Shown: positions 34,713 to 44,166 of the stretch, one piece after another
How positions within the stretch are numbered: position 1 is the first letter of the stretch
How the letters are laid out: every line of letters begins with the position of its first letter
NCBI RefSeq assembly: GCF_018127925.1
Contig: NZ_CP072348.1
Coordinates: forward strand, 7,501 to 71,500
Length of the DNA: 64,000 bases
Direction of reading: 5' to 3'
Source: Prevotella melaninogenica
Lineage (GTDB): Bacteria; Bacteroidota; Bacteroidia; Bacteroidales; Bacteroidaceae
Translations under genes and position numbers: made by a program
Notes under the pieces: generated by a model
Seen by the model: only the letters and a program-made list of their open reading frames with translations
What the model was told of the DNA's origin: nothing
Databases searched by the model: none

Positions 34713-35876
34713 ATGAAAAAGTTATTGATAGTTTTGGCATTAGCTGGTGTGTCTATGACCAGTTTTGCCCAAGATGAAGTTCTCACTGAGAAGCATAGTG
34801 TTGCTACCAACTCGTTTTGGAGCAACTGGTTCGTACAACTTGGTGCAGACTGGAACGCATGGTATTCTAACCAAGAGCATGGTCGTGATGCAGCAATCAG
34901 TCCTTTGAAGGACTTCCGTTCAAAGCCGGGTGCAGCTTTTGCTATTGGTAAGTGGTTCACACCTGGTATCGGTCTTCGTACTAAGATACAGGGTATCTGG
35001 GGTAAGCGTGTCGGTGCTGGCAGCAATCCTGCTTCTCAGCTCGATAACAGCAACAAGTATTGGATTGCACAGGAGCAGGTGATGTTCAATTTGAGCAACC
35101 TCCTTTGCGGTTACAATGAAAACCGTGTTTGGAATCTGATTCCTTTTGCTGGTGCTGGTGTTGGACGTTCGATGTCAGCTAATCGTTATGCAATGGGACT
35201 GAGCGCAGGTCTTCAATCTTCTTGGAAGGTGAGCAAAGGAATGCGTGTCTATCTTGAAGCTGGTTGGAACCGTTATGAAGGCGACCTTGATGGTGCTGCA
35301 TACGCTAACAATGAGCGTCGTGGATGGGAGTCACACGATAATAATCTTTATGCAGAAATTGGTTTGAACTTCAATATTGGTAAGGGTACTTGGAAGAAGA
35401 GTCCAGATATGGAAGCAATCAATACACAGCATCAGGCGGCTCTCGATGCACTGAATGCACGCCTTCAGGATGCAGAGGAAGAGAATGCACGTCTTCGTAA
35501 TGAATTGGCAAATCAGAAGCCAGTTGAGACTGTGTCAGAGTCTGTGAAGCAATTAGTGACAACCCCTGTTTCAGTCTTCTTCGACATCAATAAGGCTACA
35601 ATTGCTTCTCAGAAGGACCTTGTTAACGTACAGGCACTTGCGAAGTATGCTAAGGACAATAATAACAACCTTCTTGTGACAGGTTATGCTGACAGCGCAA
35701 CGGGTTCTGCTGATTACAACCAAAAACTGTCTGAGCGTCGTGCAACAGTAGTTGCCAGCGAACTTGTTAAGATGGGTATTGAGAATAATAAGATTACGAC
35801 TGTTGGTAAGGGTGGAGTAGAGACCTTGTCTCCAATCTCTTTCAACCGTCGTGCAACGGTTCAGATTACGGAATAA
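34713..35876 (+). CDS. OmpA-family outer membrane protein
   Basis: A 387-residue outer-membrane protein. Signal peptide MKKLLIVLALAGVSMTSFAQ, an N-terminal eight-stranded barrel (residues 30-230), a coiled stretch ALNARLQDAEEENARLRNEL (about 245-265) and a C-terminal OmpA peptidoglycan-binding domain: VFFDINKATI, VTGYADSATG and LSERRATVVASEL. In Bacteroidota this type (Omp40/41-like) is abundant and tethers the outer membrane to the cell wall. Followed by a hairpin terminator at 35908-35940. Confidence 0.93.
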   Translation: MKKLLIVLALAGVSMTSFAQDEVLTEKHSVATNSFWSNWFVQLGADWNAWYSNQEHGRDAAISPLKDFRSKPGAAFAIGKWFTPGIGLRTKIQGIWGKRVGAGSNPASQLDNSNKYWIAQEQVMFNLSNLLCGYNENRVWNLIPFAGAGVGRSMSANRYAMGLSAGLQSSWKVSKGMRVYLEAGWNRYEGDLDGAAYANNERRGWESHDNNLYAEIGLNFNIGKGTWKKSPDMEAINTQHQAALDALNARLQDAEEENARLRNELANQKPVETVSESVKQLVTTPVSVFFDINKATIASQKDLVNVQALAKYAKDNNNNLLVTGYADSATGSADYNQKLSERRATVVASELVKMGIENNKITTVGKGGVETLSPISFNRRATVQITE

Positions 35877-35907
35877 GATAAGTTCAATCAAAATATTTCT
35901 TAAATGC

Positions 35908-35940
35908 AAGTAGGGATACACGAGCGTGCATCCCTACTTT
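35908..35940 (+). terminator. terminator, GTAGGGA type, copy 3
   Basis: AAGTAGGGATACACG and CGTGCATCCCTACTT form a near-perfect 15-base stem followed by TTTTTG. Here the dispersed hairpin clearly has terminator form. Confidence 0.75.
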
Positions 35941-36048
35941 TTGTTATGGTGATAGGAGTAATTGGGCTTATTGGGCTAATTGGTCTAATAAGGCCAATAC
36001 CATCCTTTTTTATTGAGCCTTCACATCTTCCATCGTTTAATCAATGGC

Positions 36049-37872
36049 TTAAACCCCTTCAGCAGCGTGATAAGACGAACGGACGAGCGGTCCACTTACT
36101 ACATGTTTAAAACCCTTCTCTAATGCTATCCGCTTATATTCAGCAAACTTTTCGGGTGTGATATAGGCTTTAACAGGCAGGTGTTCGGCAGTAGGTTGGA
36201 GGTACTGACCGAGTGTGAGGCGTTGACAACCAGTTGAAAGGATGTCGTCCATTGTCTCTAAGATTTCTTCGTGAGTCTCACCTAAGCCGAGCATAAATCC
36301 AGTCTTGGCAGTGATACCACAGTTGGCTATCTCTCTCAGCACTTCTAGACTTCGTTCATAGCGTGCCACAGAACGCACCGATGGTGTGAGGCGACGCACT
36401 GTCTCCATGTTATGTCCTGCTACGTGGGGGTGTGTTGCCATGACTTGTCGTATGAGGTCAGCCTTTCCCATAAAGTCAGGAATAAGTAGTTCTATCTTTG
36501 TATCGGGGTTCAAACGGCGTATCTCTTCGATGGTCTTTATCCAATGAGCTGCACCATAGTCGGGTAGGTCGTCACGGTCAACAGAGGTGATGACGGCATA
36601 ACGTAGTTTAAGAGCTTTCACTGACTCAGCTACACAACGTGGTTCATCAGGGTTGAGCAGTTTAGGTCTGCCACTTAATGTGTTGCAGAAACGACACTTT
36701 CGAGTACAGATATCACCGCCAATCATCAGCGTTGCCGTACGAGCCATCCAACATTCCGAGCGATTTGGACAGAGTCCACTCGTACAGATAGTGTTCATAT
36801 GATGCTTGGCAAGGATGCCAGCCGTCTCACCAGTCGACTTCTTCGATGTAAGGTCAATCTTAAGCCAAGCTGGTTTCATCACGTGTGGCTCACGTCCGAA
36901 GAGTAAACGGAGGAACTGTCGCTGCTTCAAACCACGGATAATAGTGGATAGATCTATGTCTTCCAGCCTCTCTTCTACCGCCTCTCTCGTGAACTCACAG
37001 CTTTTAAGTAGGCTGAGGAAATCATGGTCGATATCGCCAAGAAGGAAGTAATCGCCCACCATATTGACGCTTCCAATGATGTTATTCTTTAGTTCAATAT
37101 GGGCTTCAAGTGTTCCGACACCTTCAAAACGATGCTTTCGAATGAGGGAGTATTTGGGATTTTTACCATAAACAAATTCGTCAGAAGCCAGTTCTTTCTC
37201 TATCTCTGCAACTTCTTTCATGTCTTCTTCCGTTAGTTCGAGCACCTCAGTTCCACACATTTCCTGTCGTACATAGTCCATAAAAGCCAAGATATCTAAC
37301 TGTGTATAGGTCGCAACATTCGTCACTCGTTGTCTGACAGACGCTACCCCCTTGCTTTGTAGTTTCTCTTTTGCAGGAGTGAGTGCATTAGACAGGTGGT
37401 CAAGTTGGGTATCAAAGAGTAGGGAGTTGTGCAGAACACTACGGTTAGACAGTTGATAGAAAGCACATCCCGATACTTTTGTTCCGTCAATGAGAATATC
37501 ATTTCGACCCGATAACTGTGCATCAATCTTCAGTCCTTTTAGTAAGTCTGCCATTCGTTGCATATAAGCAGCAAAGGCTTCGTTGGCATTGACGGCACAT
37601 GAAATATAAGAGAATTGTATGCAACCCTTGTCGGCATAGATACATCCGCCACCACTTTTCCGTCTGAAAATATTAATCTTGTGTTCTTTACAGTAGTCTG
37701 TATTGACTTCATTATCAATCAACTGATTGCGTCCTAACATAACTGTGGGGTTTACACGCCAACCCATAAAGTAGTCGTCATCGGTATAATGACGTGCTAC
37801 ATATTCTTCTACTGCAAAGTAGAAGGGCAGTTGATGAATGGTATCTGGTTTAGGTAGTAGTATATATTTCAT
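36049..37872 (-). CDS. lipA: fused lipoate-protein ligase and lipoyl synthase
   Basis: A 607-residue two-part protein. Residues 1 to about 335 form a lipoate-protein ligase (LplA) with RRKSGGGCIYAD and the catalytic-lysine motif GTKVSGCAFY. Residues from about 340 form lipoyl synthase: auxiliary cluster motif CTSGLCPNRSEC (CX4CX5C) and radical-SAM motif CTRKCRFC (CX3CX2C). The fusion joins lipoate attachment (scavenging) and sulfur insertion (synthesis) in one polypeptide. The ATG at 37872 is used because the longer frame (to 37908) crosses the -7 box at 37898. No lipB gene is seen nearby. The fusion appears intact, with no internal stop. Confidence 0.9.
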   Translation of the reverse strand: MKYILLPKPDTIHQLPFYFAVEEYVARHYTDDDYFMGWRVNPTVMLGRNQLIDNEVNTDYCKEHKINIFRRKSGGGCIYADKGCIQFSYISCAVNANEAFAAYMQRMADLLKGLKIDAQLSGRNDILIDGTKVSGCAFYQLSNRSVLHNSLLFDTQLDHLSNALTPAKEKLQSKGVASVRQRVTNVATYTQLDILAFMDYVRQEMCGTEVLELTEEDMKEVAEIEKELASDEFVYGKNPKYSLIRKHRFEGVGTLEAHIELKNNIIGSVNMVGDYFLLGDIDHDFLSLLKSCEFTREAVEERLEDIDLSTIIRGLKQRQFLRLLFGREPHVMKPAWLKIDLTSKKSTGETAGILAKHHMNTICTSGLCPNRSECWMARTATLMIGGDICTRKCRFCNTLSGRPKLLNPDEPRCVAESVKALKLRYAVITSVDRDDLPDYGAAHWIKTIEEIRRLNPDTKIELLIPDFMGKADLIRQVMATHPHVAGHNMETVRRLTPSVRSVARYERSLEVLREIANCGITAKTGFMLGLGETHEEILETMDDILSTGCQRLTLGQYLQPTAEHLPVKAYITPEKFAEYKRIALEKGFKHVVSGPLVRSSYHAAEGV

Positions 37873-37897
37873 CGTTGGTATTGATTGTTTATGGGAA

Positions 37898-37905
37898 CAA
37901 ATGTA
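37898..37905 (-). promoter_or_regulatory. -7 promoter element of the lplA-lipA fusion
   Basis: TACATTTG on the minus strand, 25 bases before the ATG at 37872. Confidence 0.55.
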
Positions 37906-38047
37906 CAAATAAATTTACTAAAGAGAGAAGAAAGTTGGGAAAATAGTGAGGAAGGCACTATTAGTCTTATTAGCGTTATTATCCCAATAAGGCTAATATG
38001 CAACCCTTAAAAAATGCAAAAAGCAATCGTCGCTCTTATACTTTTCG

Positions 38048-38055
38048 TATTTTTG
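38048..38055 (+). promoter_or_regulatory. -7 promoter element of the FMN-binding protein gene
   Basis: TATTTTTG, 37 bases before the ATG. Confidence 0.55.
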
Positions 38056-38092
38056 CAGTCGAATTTATCAGATAAACTAAAGGTAATAGGTT

Positions 38093-38500
38093 ATGTTAAA
38101 AAAACAATTTGTATCAGTAGCAGCTGTAGCAGTACTAACTACAGGGGTTGCTTTTGCTGCAGTGCAGCAGGATAAGGTAATGTACAAGCAGGCAGATGGC
38201 ACCTATGTTGTCAATACAACCAGCCTCTGTCCAAACGTAAAGGGATTTAAGGGTGCAACACCCGTAGAGGTTTATATCAAGAATAATAAGGTTATCAAGG
38301 TTGAGGCATTGCCAAATCGTGAAGGTCCTAAGTTCTATGATAAGGTGAAGCAGGGGTTATTTCTAAAGTTTAATGGTATGAAACTGTCAAAAGCAGCAAA
38401 GGCAGAGAGTATTGATGGTGTGACCGGAGCTACCTATACATCACGTGCTGTGAAGGAGAATATAGCTGCTGCTGTAGCTTACTATAAGAAGAACAAGTAA
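38093..38500 (+). CDS. secreted FMN-binding domain protein
   Basis: A 135-residue exported protein with signal peptide (LKKQFVSVAAVAVLTTGVAFAAV). The rest is one FMN-binding domain with the flavinylation motif TGATYTS at residues 111-117, where FMN is attached covalently through phosphoester to Thr116 in this family. It would carry electrons outside the cytoplasmic membrane. The ABM-domain gene follows after 28 bases and is probably co-transcribed. No ApbE flavin transferase lies in the window. Confidence 0.85.
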   Translation: MLKKQFVSVAAVAVLTTGVAFAAVQQDKVMYKQADGTYVVNTTSLCPNVKGFKGATPVEVYIKNNKVIKVEALPNREGPKFYDKVKQGLFLKFNGMKLSKAAKAESIDGVTGATYTSRAVKENIAAAVAYYKKNK

Positions 38501-38528
38501 GAGTTAGTTAACTAAAAACATATAAGAT

Positions 38529-38813
38529 ATGATTAGATTAAATGTTTTTCTCAAGGTAAAGGCTGGTGTAACTACCGCCCAAGTGAAGGCTCTTACAGAT
38601 GAATTAGTAGAACTTTCGCGTAAAGATGAAGGTAATAAAGGCTACGATTTGTTTGAGAGTACAACCCAACCTGGTGTTTTCCTTTTCTGTGAAACATGGG
38701 AAGACAAGGCTTGTTTAACTCGTCATGCTCGTTCAGAACATTTCACTCGCATTGTTCCTGAATTAGAAAAGTTGACAGATGGTGGCTTAAGCATTGAGCA
38801 GTTTGAACGCTAA
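38529..38813 (+). CDS. antibiotic biosynthesis monooxygenase (ABM) domain protein
   Basis: A 94-residue ferredoxin-like protein of the ABM/YgiN family: LNVFLKVKAG..., FESTTQPGVFLFCETWEDKACLTRHARSEHF. Small cytoplasmic dimers of this kind act on quinones or handle electrophiles. Located directly after the FMN-binding protein gene, hinting at a redox role. Substrate unknown. Confidence 0.82.
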   Translation: MIRLNVFLKVKAGVTTAQVKALTDELVELSRKDEGNKGYDLFESTTQPGVFLFCETWEDKACLTRHARSEHFTRIVPELEKLTDGGLSIEQFER

Positions 38814-38891
38814 TTACAAATAGTCTTCTCTCTTCATTATTCTTTAGTCGTTGACTATTTAGTCGAATAGTGGGGTAAAGAAACTAAATTA

Positions 38892-38935
38892 AAAGAGCGT
38901 ATCAAGGAGTCTTTAATCTTCTCAATACGCTCTTT
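38892..38935 (+). terminator. terminator after the ABM gene
   Basis: AAAGAGCGTAT and ATACGCTCTTT form an 11-base perfect stem. Confidence 0.75.
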
Positions 38936-38978
38936 CTTTATGTTTAGCAAACCTTTACCCCCTTTCGGTATCTACTGA

Positions 38979-39154
38979 GGGTGTGTCAAAATGCAAATTA
39001 ATAACTTGACAACCTTCAATTTATAAGTAGGATTCTTCTAAAGACAAAGAATAGACCATTTCTTTACTCAAAATCGAGTACAGAAATGGTTATTTTTATT
39101 GGATTGTTTCAGACTGTAAGATTATAAAAATGGTATTTGTATTTTGACACATCC
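38979..39154 (+). mobile_element. MITE-like element left of locus C
   Basis: A 176-base unit with imperfect inverted ends GGGTGTGTCAAAAT and ATTTTGACACATCC, and an internal palindrome ACCATTTCT...AGAAATGGT. It is over 85% alike to 42194-42370, which has the opposite orientation, so the pair brackets locus C. No ORF. Confidence 0.8.
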
Positions 39155-39210
39155 TCGCGGGGGTGAGGCTTTTTTTTCTTCTTTTCCTTGCTCATTCAAT
39201 TTATTCTTCT

Positions 39211-39218
39211 TACCTTTG
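39211..39218 (+). promoter_or_regulatory. -7 promoter element of locus C
   Basis: TACCTTTG, followed by CCGCCGTGAAACAATTAGCA, as in locus B. The leader ATG is at 39239. Confidence 0.7.
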
Positions 39219-39238
39219 CCGCCGTGAAACAATTAGCA

Positions 39239-39501
<263 letters not shown>

Positions 39502-39556
39502 ACTCCATTTTAAGCAAAATAAGAACGAAATAACAACTATTTTAATCAATGAAGTA

Positions 39557-39760
39557 ATGAGAAAAAAGCAAGTAAAGAAGAGTTATTCTGCACCAGCGTG
39601 TATGATAATTCAAGTCAACGAAGTCACTTATTTGATGGATACGTCTTTCCCCAGTCAGCACAGAAAGGCAAACCATGCTACTGGTCCAGCTGCTGCTAAG
39701 GCAAGTCAATGGAATGATGAAGACTTAGAAGATGAAAACACATCTTCATGGGAAGACTAA
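39557..39760 (+). CDS. small YxAPxC-motif protein (locus C)
   Basis: A 67-residue protein with KKSYSAPACMIIQVNEVTYL, then MDTSFPSQHRKANHATGP and an acidic end TSSWED, strongly like the locus B protein. The frame is open further upstream to an ATG at 39488, but that lies at the end of the terminator T-run; the ATG at 39557 gives the start shared with locus B (MRKKQ). The lipoprotein follows after 33 bases. Function unknown. Confidence 0.75.
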   Translation: MRKKQVKKSYSAPACMIIQVNEVTYLMDTSFPSQHRKANHATGPAAAKASQWNDEDLEDENTSSWED

Positions 39761-39793
39761 CAGAGAGTTATTAACAAAGAGAACAAAGTAACA

Positions 39794-41377
39794 ATGAAGC
39801 AAACAATGAAACGACATTCATTCACATCACAACTAAAGTCCTTGGCACTTGTATTTGGTGTAGCCTTGGCTTTTGCATCCTGCGCTAATGAGGATGTTGC
39901 ACAGAACCCAACGAACCCCAATGAGGATAACGACAAGAACCTAACGACTTTCGTAGCAGGCGAAGAAGCTAAGACCCGTACCTCAATGGACTACACCAGT
40001 GGTAATTTCTATTGGGAAGCAGACGACTATATCTACGTAAAGGACGACGATGGCGTATTACAGAAGAGTACAAACGCCCCAACCCAAAAGGTAGCTGCTT
40101 TTAAGTATAAAGTTCCAGGTAAGTTTATAGTCCATAGCAGTTATAAGGTTTATTACTTGGGCAAATACAACTTCGGCGGCAACTCTGTAAGTATCTTGAC
40201 CAGCCAGAGCCAGACAGCTCCGGACAATACCGAGCACTTCGGCACAGCAGGCGATTACGGTACTGCTACCGCTACAAAGGTAACAGGTAAGAATCAGTTC
40301 GAGTTCGTGTTGGAGCATCAGCCAGCTTACTTGGTTTTCCAGCCTTACACAAGTAACACTATTCTACAAAACTGCTACTTAACTAAGGTAGAGGTAAGTT
40401 CTGACAATGATATAGCCGAGACCTACACTGTCAATACAACTACGGGTGCTTTGAAGGCTTCTGCAGGTACAGGTGGCAAGAATATTGTCTTGATAACAAA
40501 AGGCGGTAGCAATCCAAACGGCTTCCCACTGACTAACAGCGCAGCTAACGTAACCACTAACGGAGCTTACATGGTAATAAAGCCAGGAACTCATACCTTA
40601 AGGGTACGTTATTGGGTAAAGGACGTGGCAACAAATGTGGAGGGCACCATAACCAAGACATATCCATCCACAGCTTACGCTTCCAACACTTACTACGACA
40701 TGAAAGCAAACCTTGACGTGAAGAATTACGATGGCGACCATTACTACATGTGGGATGCAGAGAAACAGTACTGGAAGGGGCACGAATGGAATCTCGGTGG
40801 CAGCCAACCAACGCTGCCGACTCAGTCTGCCAGCAGCGATTACCCTCAGAGCAGCGGTGATACTTACAATCGTTGGTATCACGAGGGTGGCGGTTCCGGT
40901 GAATTCAATGCAACTCAGAGTTGCGCAGGTCTTCCTAACGTTAACGAGATGATATGGTACGTAGCAAAGGGTGATCCTCACTGGGATAGAACTGAATTAT
41001 GGACTAATATGGGGCATTTATGTCAAGGTGGTATGTGGTTTAAGAAGAAGGCATATATAAGTGGATACAATGCCAATACCGATGTTGACGGAATCGATAG
41101 ACGAACTTACGGAGGAGCTTTTACCGGTGCGTATTATTCTACTGATCTCCTCGAGGTAGTCGATGCAGGCAATTATTTTTACCTGCCCGCCTTGGGTGGC
41201 TATAGTTCTGGTCAGCTGAACGATCGTGACGGCTATAACCTCAGCGGTCACTATTGGTCGTCAAGTGCTCACCCATGGCATAGAGATGAAGCGTACAATT
41301 TGGAATTCGGCATGAACGGTTTCTCTGTGATAAACCGCGAACGCAACAATGGTTTTAGAGTCGGTGCTTTTGAGTAG
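39794..41377 (+). CDS. fimbrillin-like lipoprotein with lectin-like C-terminus (locus C)
   Basis: A 527-residue predicted surface lipoprotein with lipobox Cys30 (ALAFASCANED). It shares TRTSMDYTSGNFYWEADDYIYVKDDDG, FVLEHQPAYLVFQPYTSN and the WDAEKQYWKGHEW linker with locus B. The C-terminal domain has LWTNMGHLCQGGMWFKKK, YFYLPALGGYSSGQLN, SGHYWSSSAHPWHRDEAYNLEF and RNNGFRVGAFE, a C-type-lectin-like fold end. Two Met codons near the start (39794, 39806) are possible. GC content is higher than in neighbouring genes in the middle third. The HU gene follows after a 260-base gap with a palindrome array. Confidence 0.83.
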   Translation: MKQTMKRHSFTSQLKSLALVFGVALAFASCANEDVAQNPTNPNEDNDKNLTTFVAGEEAKTRTSMDYTSGNFYWEADDYIYVKDDDGVLQKSTNAPTQKVAAFKYKVPGKFIVHSSYKVYYLGKYNFGGNSVSILTSQSQTAPDNTEHFGTAGDYGTATATKVTGKNQFEFVLEHQPAYLVFQPYTSNTILQNCYLTKVEVSSDNDIAETYTVNTTTGALKASAGTGGKNIVLITKGGSNPNGFPLTNSAANVTTNGAYMVIKPGTHTLRVRYWVKDVATNVEGTITKTYPSTAYASNTYYDMKANLDVKNYDGDHYYMWDAEKQYWKGHEWNLGGSQPTLPTQSASSDYPQSSGDTYNRWYHEGGGSGEFNATQSCAGLPNVNEMIWYVAKGDPHWDRTELWTNMGHLCQGGMWFKKKAYISGYNANTDVDGIDRRTYGGAFTGAYYSTDLLEVVDAGNYFYLPALGGYSSGQLNDRDGYNLSGHYWSSSAHPWHRDEAYNLEFGMNGFSVINRERNNGFRVGAFE

Positions 41378-41480
41378 TCCTTATGATTGCTCCTTTTAGA
41401 GGCGTCGTCCTCTAAAAGGCGACACCTTAAGCACCGCCGTAAGGCGATTTAAATAGAATATAGAATAACGAGTCTCAAAG

Positions 41481-41583
41481 GTGTTAAACACTCTTGGCTG
41501 TAGGTGTTTAACACCTTTGATCAATAGTGTTAAACACCCTTGATGAAGAGTCTTAAACACCCTTGAAACGAAGTGTTGAACAC
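41481..41583. repeat. tandem palindrome array, 23-bp period, five units (GTGTTAAACAC type)
   Basis: GTGTTAAACAC, GTGTTTAACAC, GTGTTAAACAC, GTCTTAAACAC and GTGTTGAACAC begin at 41481, 41504, 41527, 41550 and 41573, each exactly 23 bases apart, separated by CTTGA-like spacers. It ends 55 bases before the HU ATG of locus C. Confidence 0.9.
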
Positions 41584-41637
41584 CAATATAAAAGAGTTTT
41601 AATAACATATTTATCAACCATTTAAAAGTATAATGCT

Positions 41638-42096
41638 ATGGTAGAATTCGAAGTAAAATCAAAGAAGCAAACAATCGGGAAGAAGAAGGGGCAGACGGTG
41701 TACTATGCCGTGCCCAAGAGTAACCAACACATGACGCTTGATGCGCTTTGCGACATGATTATGGACGAGACATCGCTCTCGCGTGGTGATGTGATGAATA
41801 CGCTTATCACGCTGGGCAAGATGGCGTGCCGTTCGTTGAAGATGGGTGCCAGTATTGACCTTGGTGACCTAGGTTCGCTTCGCATTTACTTCCCTCCAAA
41901 GATGATGGACGACATGAAGGACGTGACAGCTGCCACACTCAAAACTCCTAAGATTATCTTCACCCCTAAAGCTAAAATGCGTGAGGCTGCCCATGCTGCT
42001 GAGGTGTCGGTAGATAATCCTGCTAGGAAGAAAGAGCCAGCGAAAAAACCAGAGAAGAAGGAGAATAAAGAAGAGAATGGCCCAGTGGCAGGGTAA
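41638..42096 (+). CDS. HU-related DNA-binding protein (locus C)
   Basis: A 152-residue HU-related protein closely similar to that of locus A: VEFEVKSKKQTIGKKKGQTVYYAVPKS at the start, TSLSRGDVMNTLITLGKMA in the middle and GASIDLGDLGSLRIYFPPKM in the arm region. The tail is Lys/Glu rich (KKPEKKENKEENG). It is the last gene of locus C, after the lipoprotein. It may bind the array at 41481 or shape the nucleoid; untested. Confidence 0.88.
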   Translation: MVEFEVKSKKQTIGKKKGQTVYYAVPKSNQHMTLDALCDMIMDETSLSRGDVMNTLITLGKMACRSLKMGASIDLGDLGSLRIYFPPKMMDDMKDVTAATLKTPKIIFTPKAKMREAAHAAEVSVDNPARKKEPAKKPEKKENKEENGPVAG

Positions 42097-42106
42097 GAAA
42101 GAAAGT

Positions 42107-42132
42107 CTCCCCAAGCCCCTCCAAAGGAGGGG
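42107..42132. repeat. GC-rich REP-like palindrome
   Basis: CTCCCCAAGCCCCTCC AAA GGAGGGGA, ten bases after the HU stop of locus C; member of the dispersed family. Confidence 0.6.
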
Positions 42133-42193
42133 ATGTCCTTATTGGATATAGTTTGAAACGAATGAAAGTATGTAAGTAGGGTTAGGGACATGA

Positions 42194-42370
42194 GGGTGTG
42201 TCAAAACTAAAATACCCATTCCTAAATATAACAGTTTGAAACAATCCAATAAAAAAAGACCATTTCTGTACTCGATTTTGAGTAAAGAAATGGTCTTTTC
42301 TTTGCCTTTAGAAGAATCCTACTTATAGATTGAAAGTTGTCAAGTTATTAATTTGCATTTTGACACACCC
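42194..42370 (-). mobile_element. MITE-like element right of locus C, inverted copy
   Basis: A 177-base unit with ends GGGTGTGTCAAAA and TTTTGACACACCC, and an internal hairpin ACCATTTCTGTACTC...AAGAAATGGT. Reverse complement of the 38979-39154 element, with few differences. Confidence 0.8.
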
Positions 42371-42414
42371 TCTCGGGGGAGGGGCCAATTGTCTCTGTTT
42401 ATTGTGTTATATTC

Positions 42415-43428
42415 TTACTTCACATCCCCCACCTTAATCAAATACTCCGCAATCTGTACCGCATTCAATGCAGCACCCTTACGGATCTGATCGCCAGTGA
42501 GCCAGAGTGTATTACCATTGTCATCGGCAAGGTCCTTACGGATACGGCCCACATAGATATCATCGTGACCAGCACTCTCGAGTGGCATAGGGTAGACATA
42601 GTTCTGTGGATCATCAACAACCGTAACACCAGGGGCAACCTTCAAAGCCTCACGAATCTCTTCAACAGAGAGTGGACGCTCGGTCTCGAACCATACAGCC
42701 TCAGAATGACTACGGAGAGAAGACACACGAACGCAGGTAGCAGAAGTGCGAACATCAGAGTGCATAATCTTACGTGTTTCGTTGAACATTTTCATCTCTT
42801 CCTTTGTATAGTCGTTCTCTGTCATCTTGTCAATCTGTGGAATGACATTGTATGCCAACTGATGTGGGAACTTCTCGATGGTTTTCACTTCGCCAGTCTC
42901 AACAAGTTCCTTGTACTGCTGTTGCAACTCTGCCATAGCGGCAGCACCTGCACCAGAAGCACTCTGATAGCTGCTGACATGTATTTTCTTGATATGGCTG
43001 AGCTTATCGATAGGATTCAATACGACAACCATCATAATGGTAGTACAGTTAGGGTTGGCAATGATGCCACGTGGACGGTTCAAAGCATCCTCGGCATTGA
43101 TTTCTGGAACAACCAATGGTACGTCATTATCCTGACGGAACTGGCTTGAATTGTCAATCATCACAGCACCATACTTGGTGATGGTTTCAGCAAACTCGGC
43201 TGATGTACCACCACCCGCACTTGTGAAGGCGATGTCTACATCCTTGAAATCATCGTTATGCTGGAGCAGTTTTACTTCGTATTCCTTACCCTTGAATGTG
43301 TATTTCTTACCTGCTGAACGCTCTGAACCAAAGAGAACGAGGTCGTCCATTGGGAAATTTCTCTCAGCTAAGATGCGCAGGAATTCCTGACCTACGGCAC
43401 CACTGGCACCAACAATTGCTACTTTCAT
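42415..43428 (-). CDS. asd: aspartate-semialdehyde dehydrogenase
   Basis: A 337-residue NADP-dependent enzyme of the aspartate pathway (Lys, Met, Thr and diaminopimelate). The N-terminal Rossmann motif is [10 protein letters not shown], the active-site Cys lies in [12 protein letters not shown], and the His lies in the [11 protein letters not shown] segment. A TATATTTG box at 43469-43476 (minus) lies 40 bases upstream. Single-gene unit. Length is normal. Confidence 0.96.
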   Translation of the reverse strand: MKVAIVGASGAVGQEFLRILAERNFPMDDLVLFGSERSAGKKYTFKGKEYEVKLLQHNDDFKDVDIAFTSAGGGTSAEFAETITKYGAVMIDNSSQFRQDNDVPLVVPEINAEDALNRPRGIIANPNCTTIMMVVVLNPIDKLSHIKKIHVSSYQSASGAGAAAMAELQQQYKELVETGEVKTIEKFPHQLAYNVIPQIDKMTENDYTKEEMKMFNETRKIMHSDVRTSATCVRVSSLRSHSEAVWFETERPLSVEEIREALKVAPGVTVVDDPQNYVYPMPLESAGHDDIYVGRIRKDLADDNGNTLWLTGDQIRKGAALNAVQIAEYLIKVGDVK

Positions 43429-43468
43429 ATCTTTTATCTTTAATTGTTTACGAACCTATTCGTAGTTG

Positions 43469-43476
43469 CAAATATA
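43469..43476 (-). promoter_or_regulatory. -7 promoter element of asd
   Basis: TATATTTG on the minus strand, 40 bases before the asd ATG. Confidence 0.5.
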
Positions 43477-43559
43477 CTATTTTTCCCTAAGACAAACAAC
43501 GGTATGTTAGTCTTTTTTCTGTTTCGATAGATATAATCTGTTGTGTATCGTTGTTTTCT

Positions 43560-44110
43560 GTCATGTTGTGAGGATTATATAGGTTTATTAGGGTTCTTCC
43601 GTTAAAAGCATAGATAGGAATAGAATAAAGGTTTATACACTTTTTAAAGACAATACCACATATTCCTATATCTCTGGTATTTGTAAACTATTTTCGTGTG
43701 ACTAAAAGCCAATACATGCTCTTTTGGCTTCTTAAAGGCGCCTAATAGACTTGCAAGAGGTGCCCTTTTGAGGTCTAATTAACGCCCTTTTGAAGTCCAA
43801 TTAAGCACCTTTTACTTTGTTACTTTATAACTCTTTGATTCTCTGTTGGTTGCAAAGTCGCTTACTATGCGGCTTTTTGCTCGATTTTGAAGGAGGTTTA
43901 ATAGAATAAATGTAATGATTTTTCAGGGTCTTTTCTGTGTTTTTGACGGGTTTAGATGAAAAGGTTTTCTGTGTTGGAGGACGATAATATAGAAGGAAGT
44001 TGAAAGTCTTATCTATGTTGTTGTTTTATGAGTAACCTCGGTTCTTCCGCTAAATGTTTGGATGCTTTTCCTATAGCTTCAACGAAAGAACCCTTATTAG
44101 AGAGGTATTA
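43560..44110. repeat. large diverged intergenic repeat, copy 1
   Basis: About 550 bases with no convincing ORF, homologous to 60290-60910. Shared blocks are TATTTGTAAACT, TACATGCTCTTTTGG, the 22-bp array, GTTGGTTGCAAA, ATGTAATGATTTTTCA and GGTTCTT...GAAAGAACC. The terminal 54-base block (44039-44092) is inverted relative to the other copy. Confidence 0.65.
43718..43827. repeat. tandem array, 22-bp period, about five units (GCCCTTTTGA type)
   Basis: Units begin at 43718, 43740, 43762, 43784 and 43806; the best two read GCCCTTTTGAGGTCTAATTA and GCCCTTTTGAAGTCCAATTA. The unit at 43740 is partly inverted in look (GACTTGCAAGAGG). The same array is at 60520-60607. Confidence 0.7.
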
Positions 44111-44135
44111 TTAGGTGGTTGCCAAAGTTTTTTCG

Positions 44136-44143
44136 TAACTTTG
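44136..44143 (+). promoter_or_regulatory. -7 promoter element of the antiporter gene
   Basis: TAACTTTG, 23 bases before the ATG. Confidence 0.6.
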
Positions 44144-44166
44144 CAGACAGTAATTTATAGATACGC

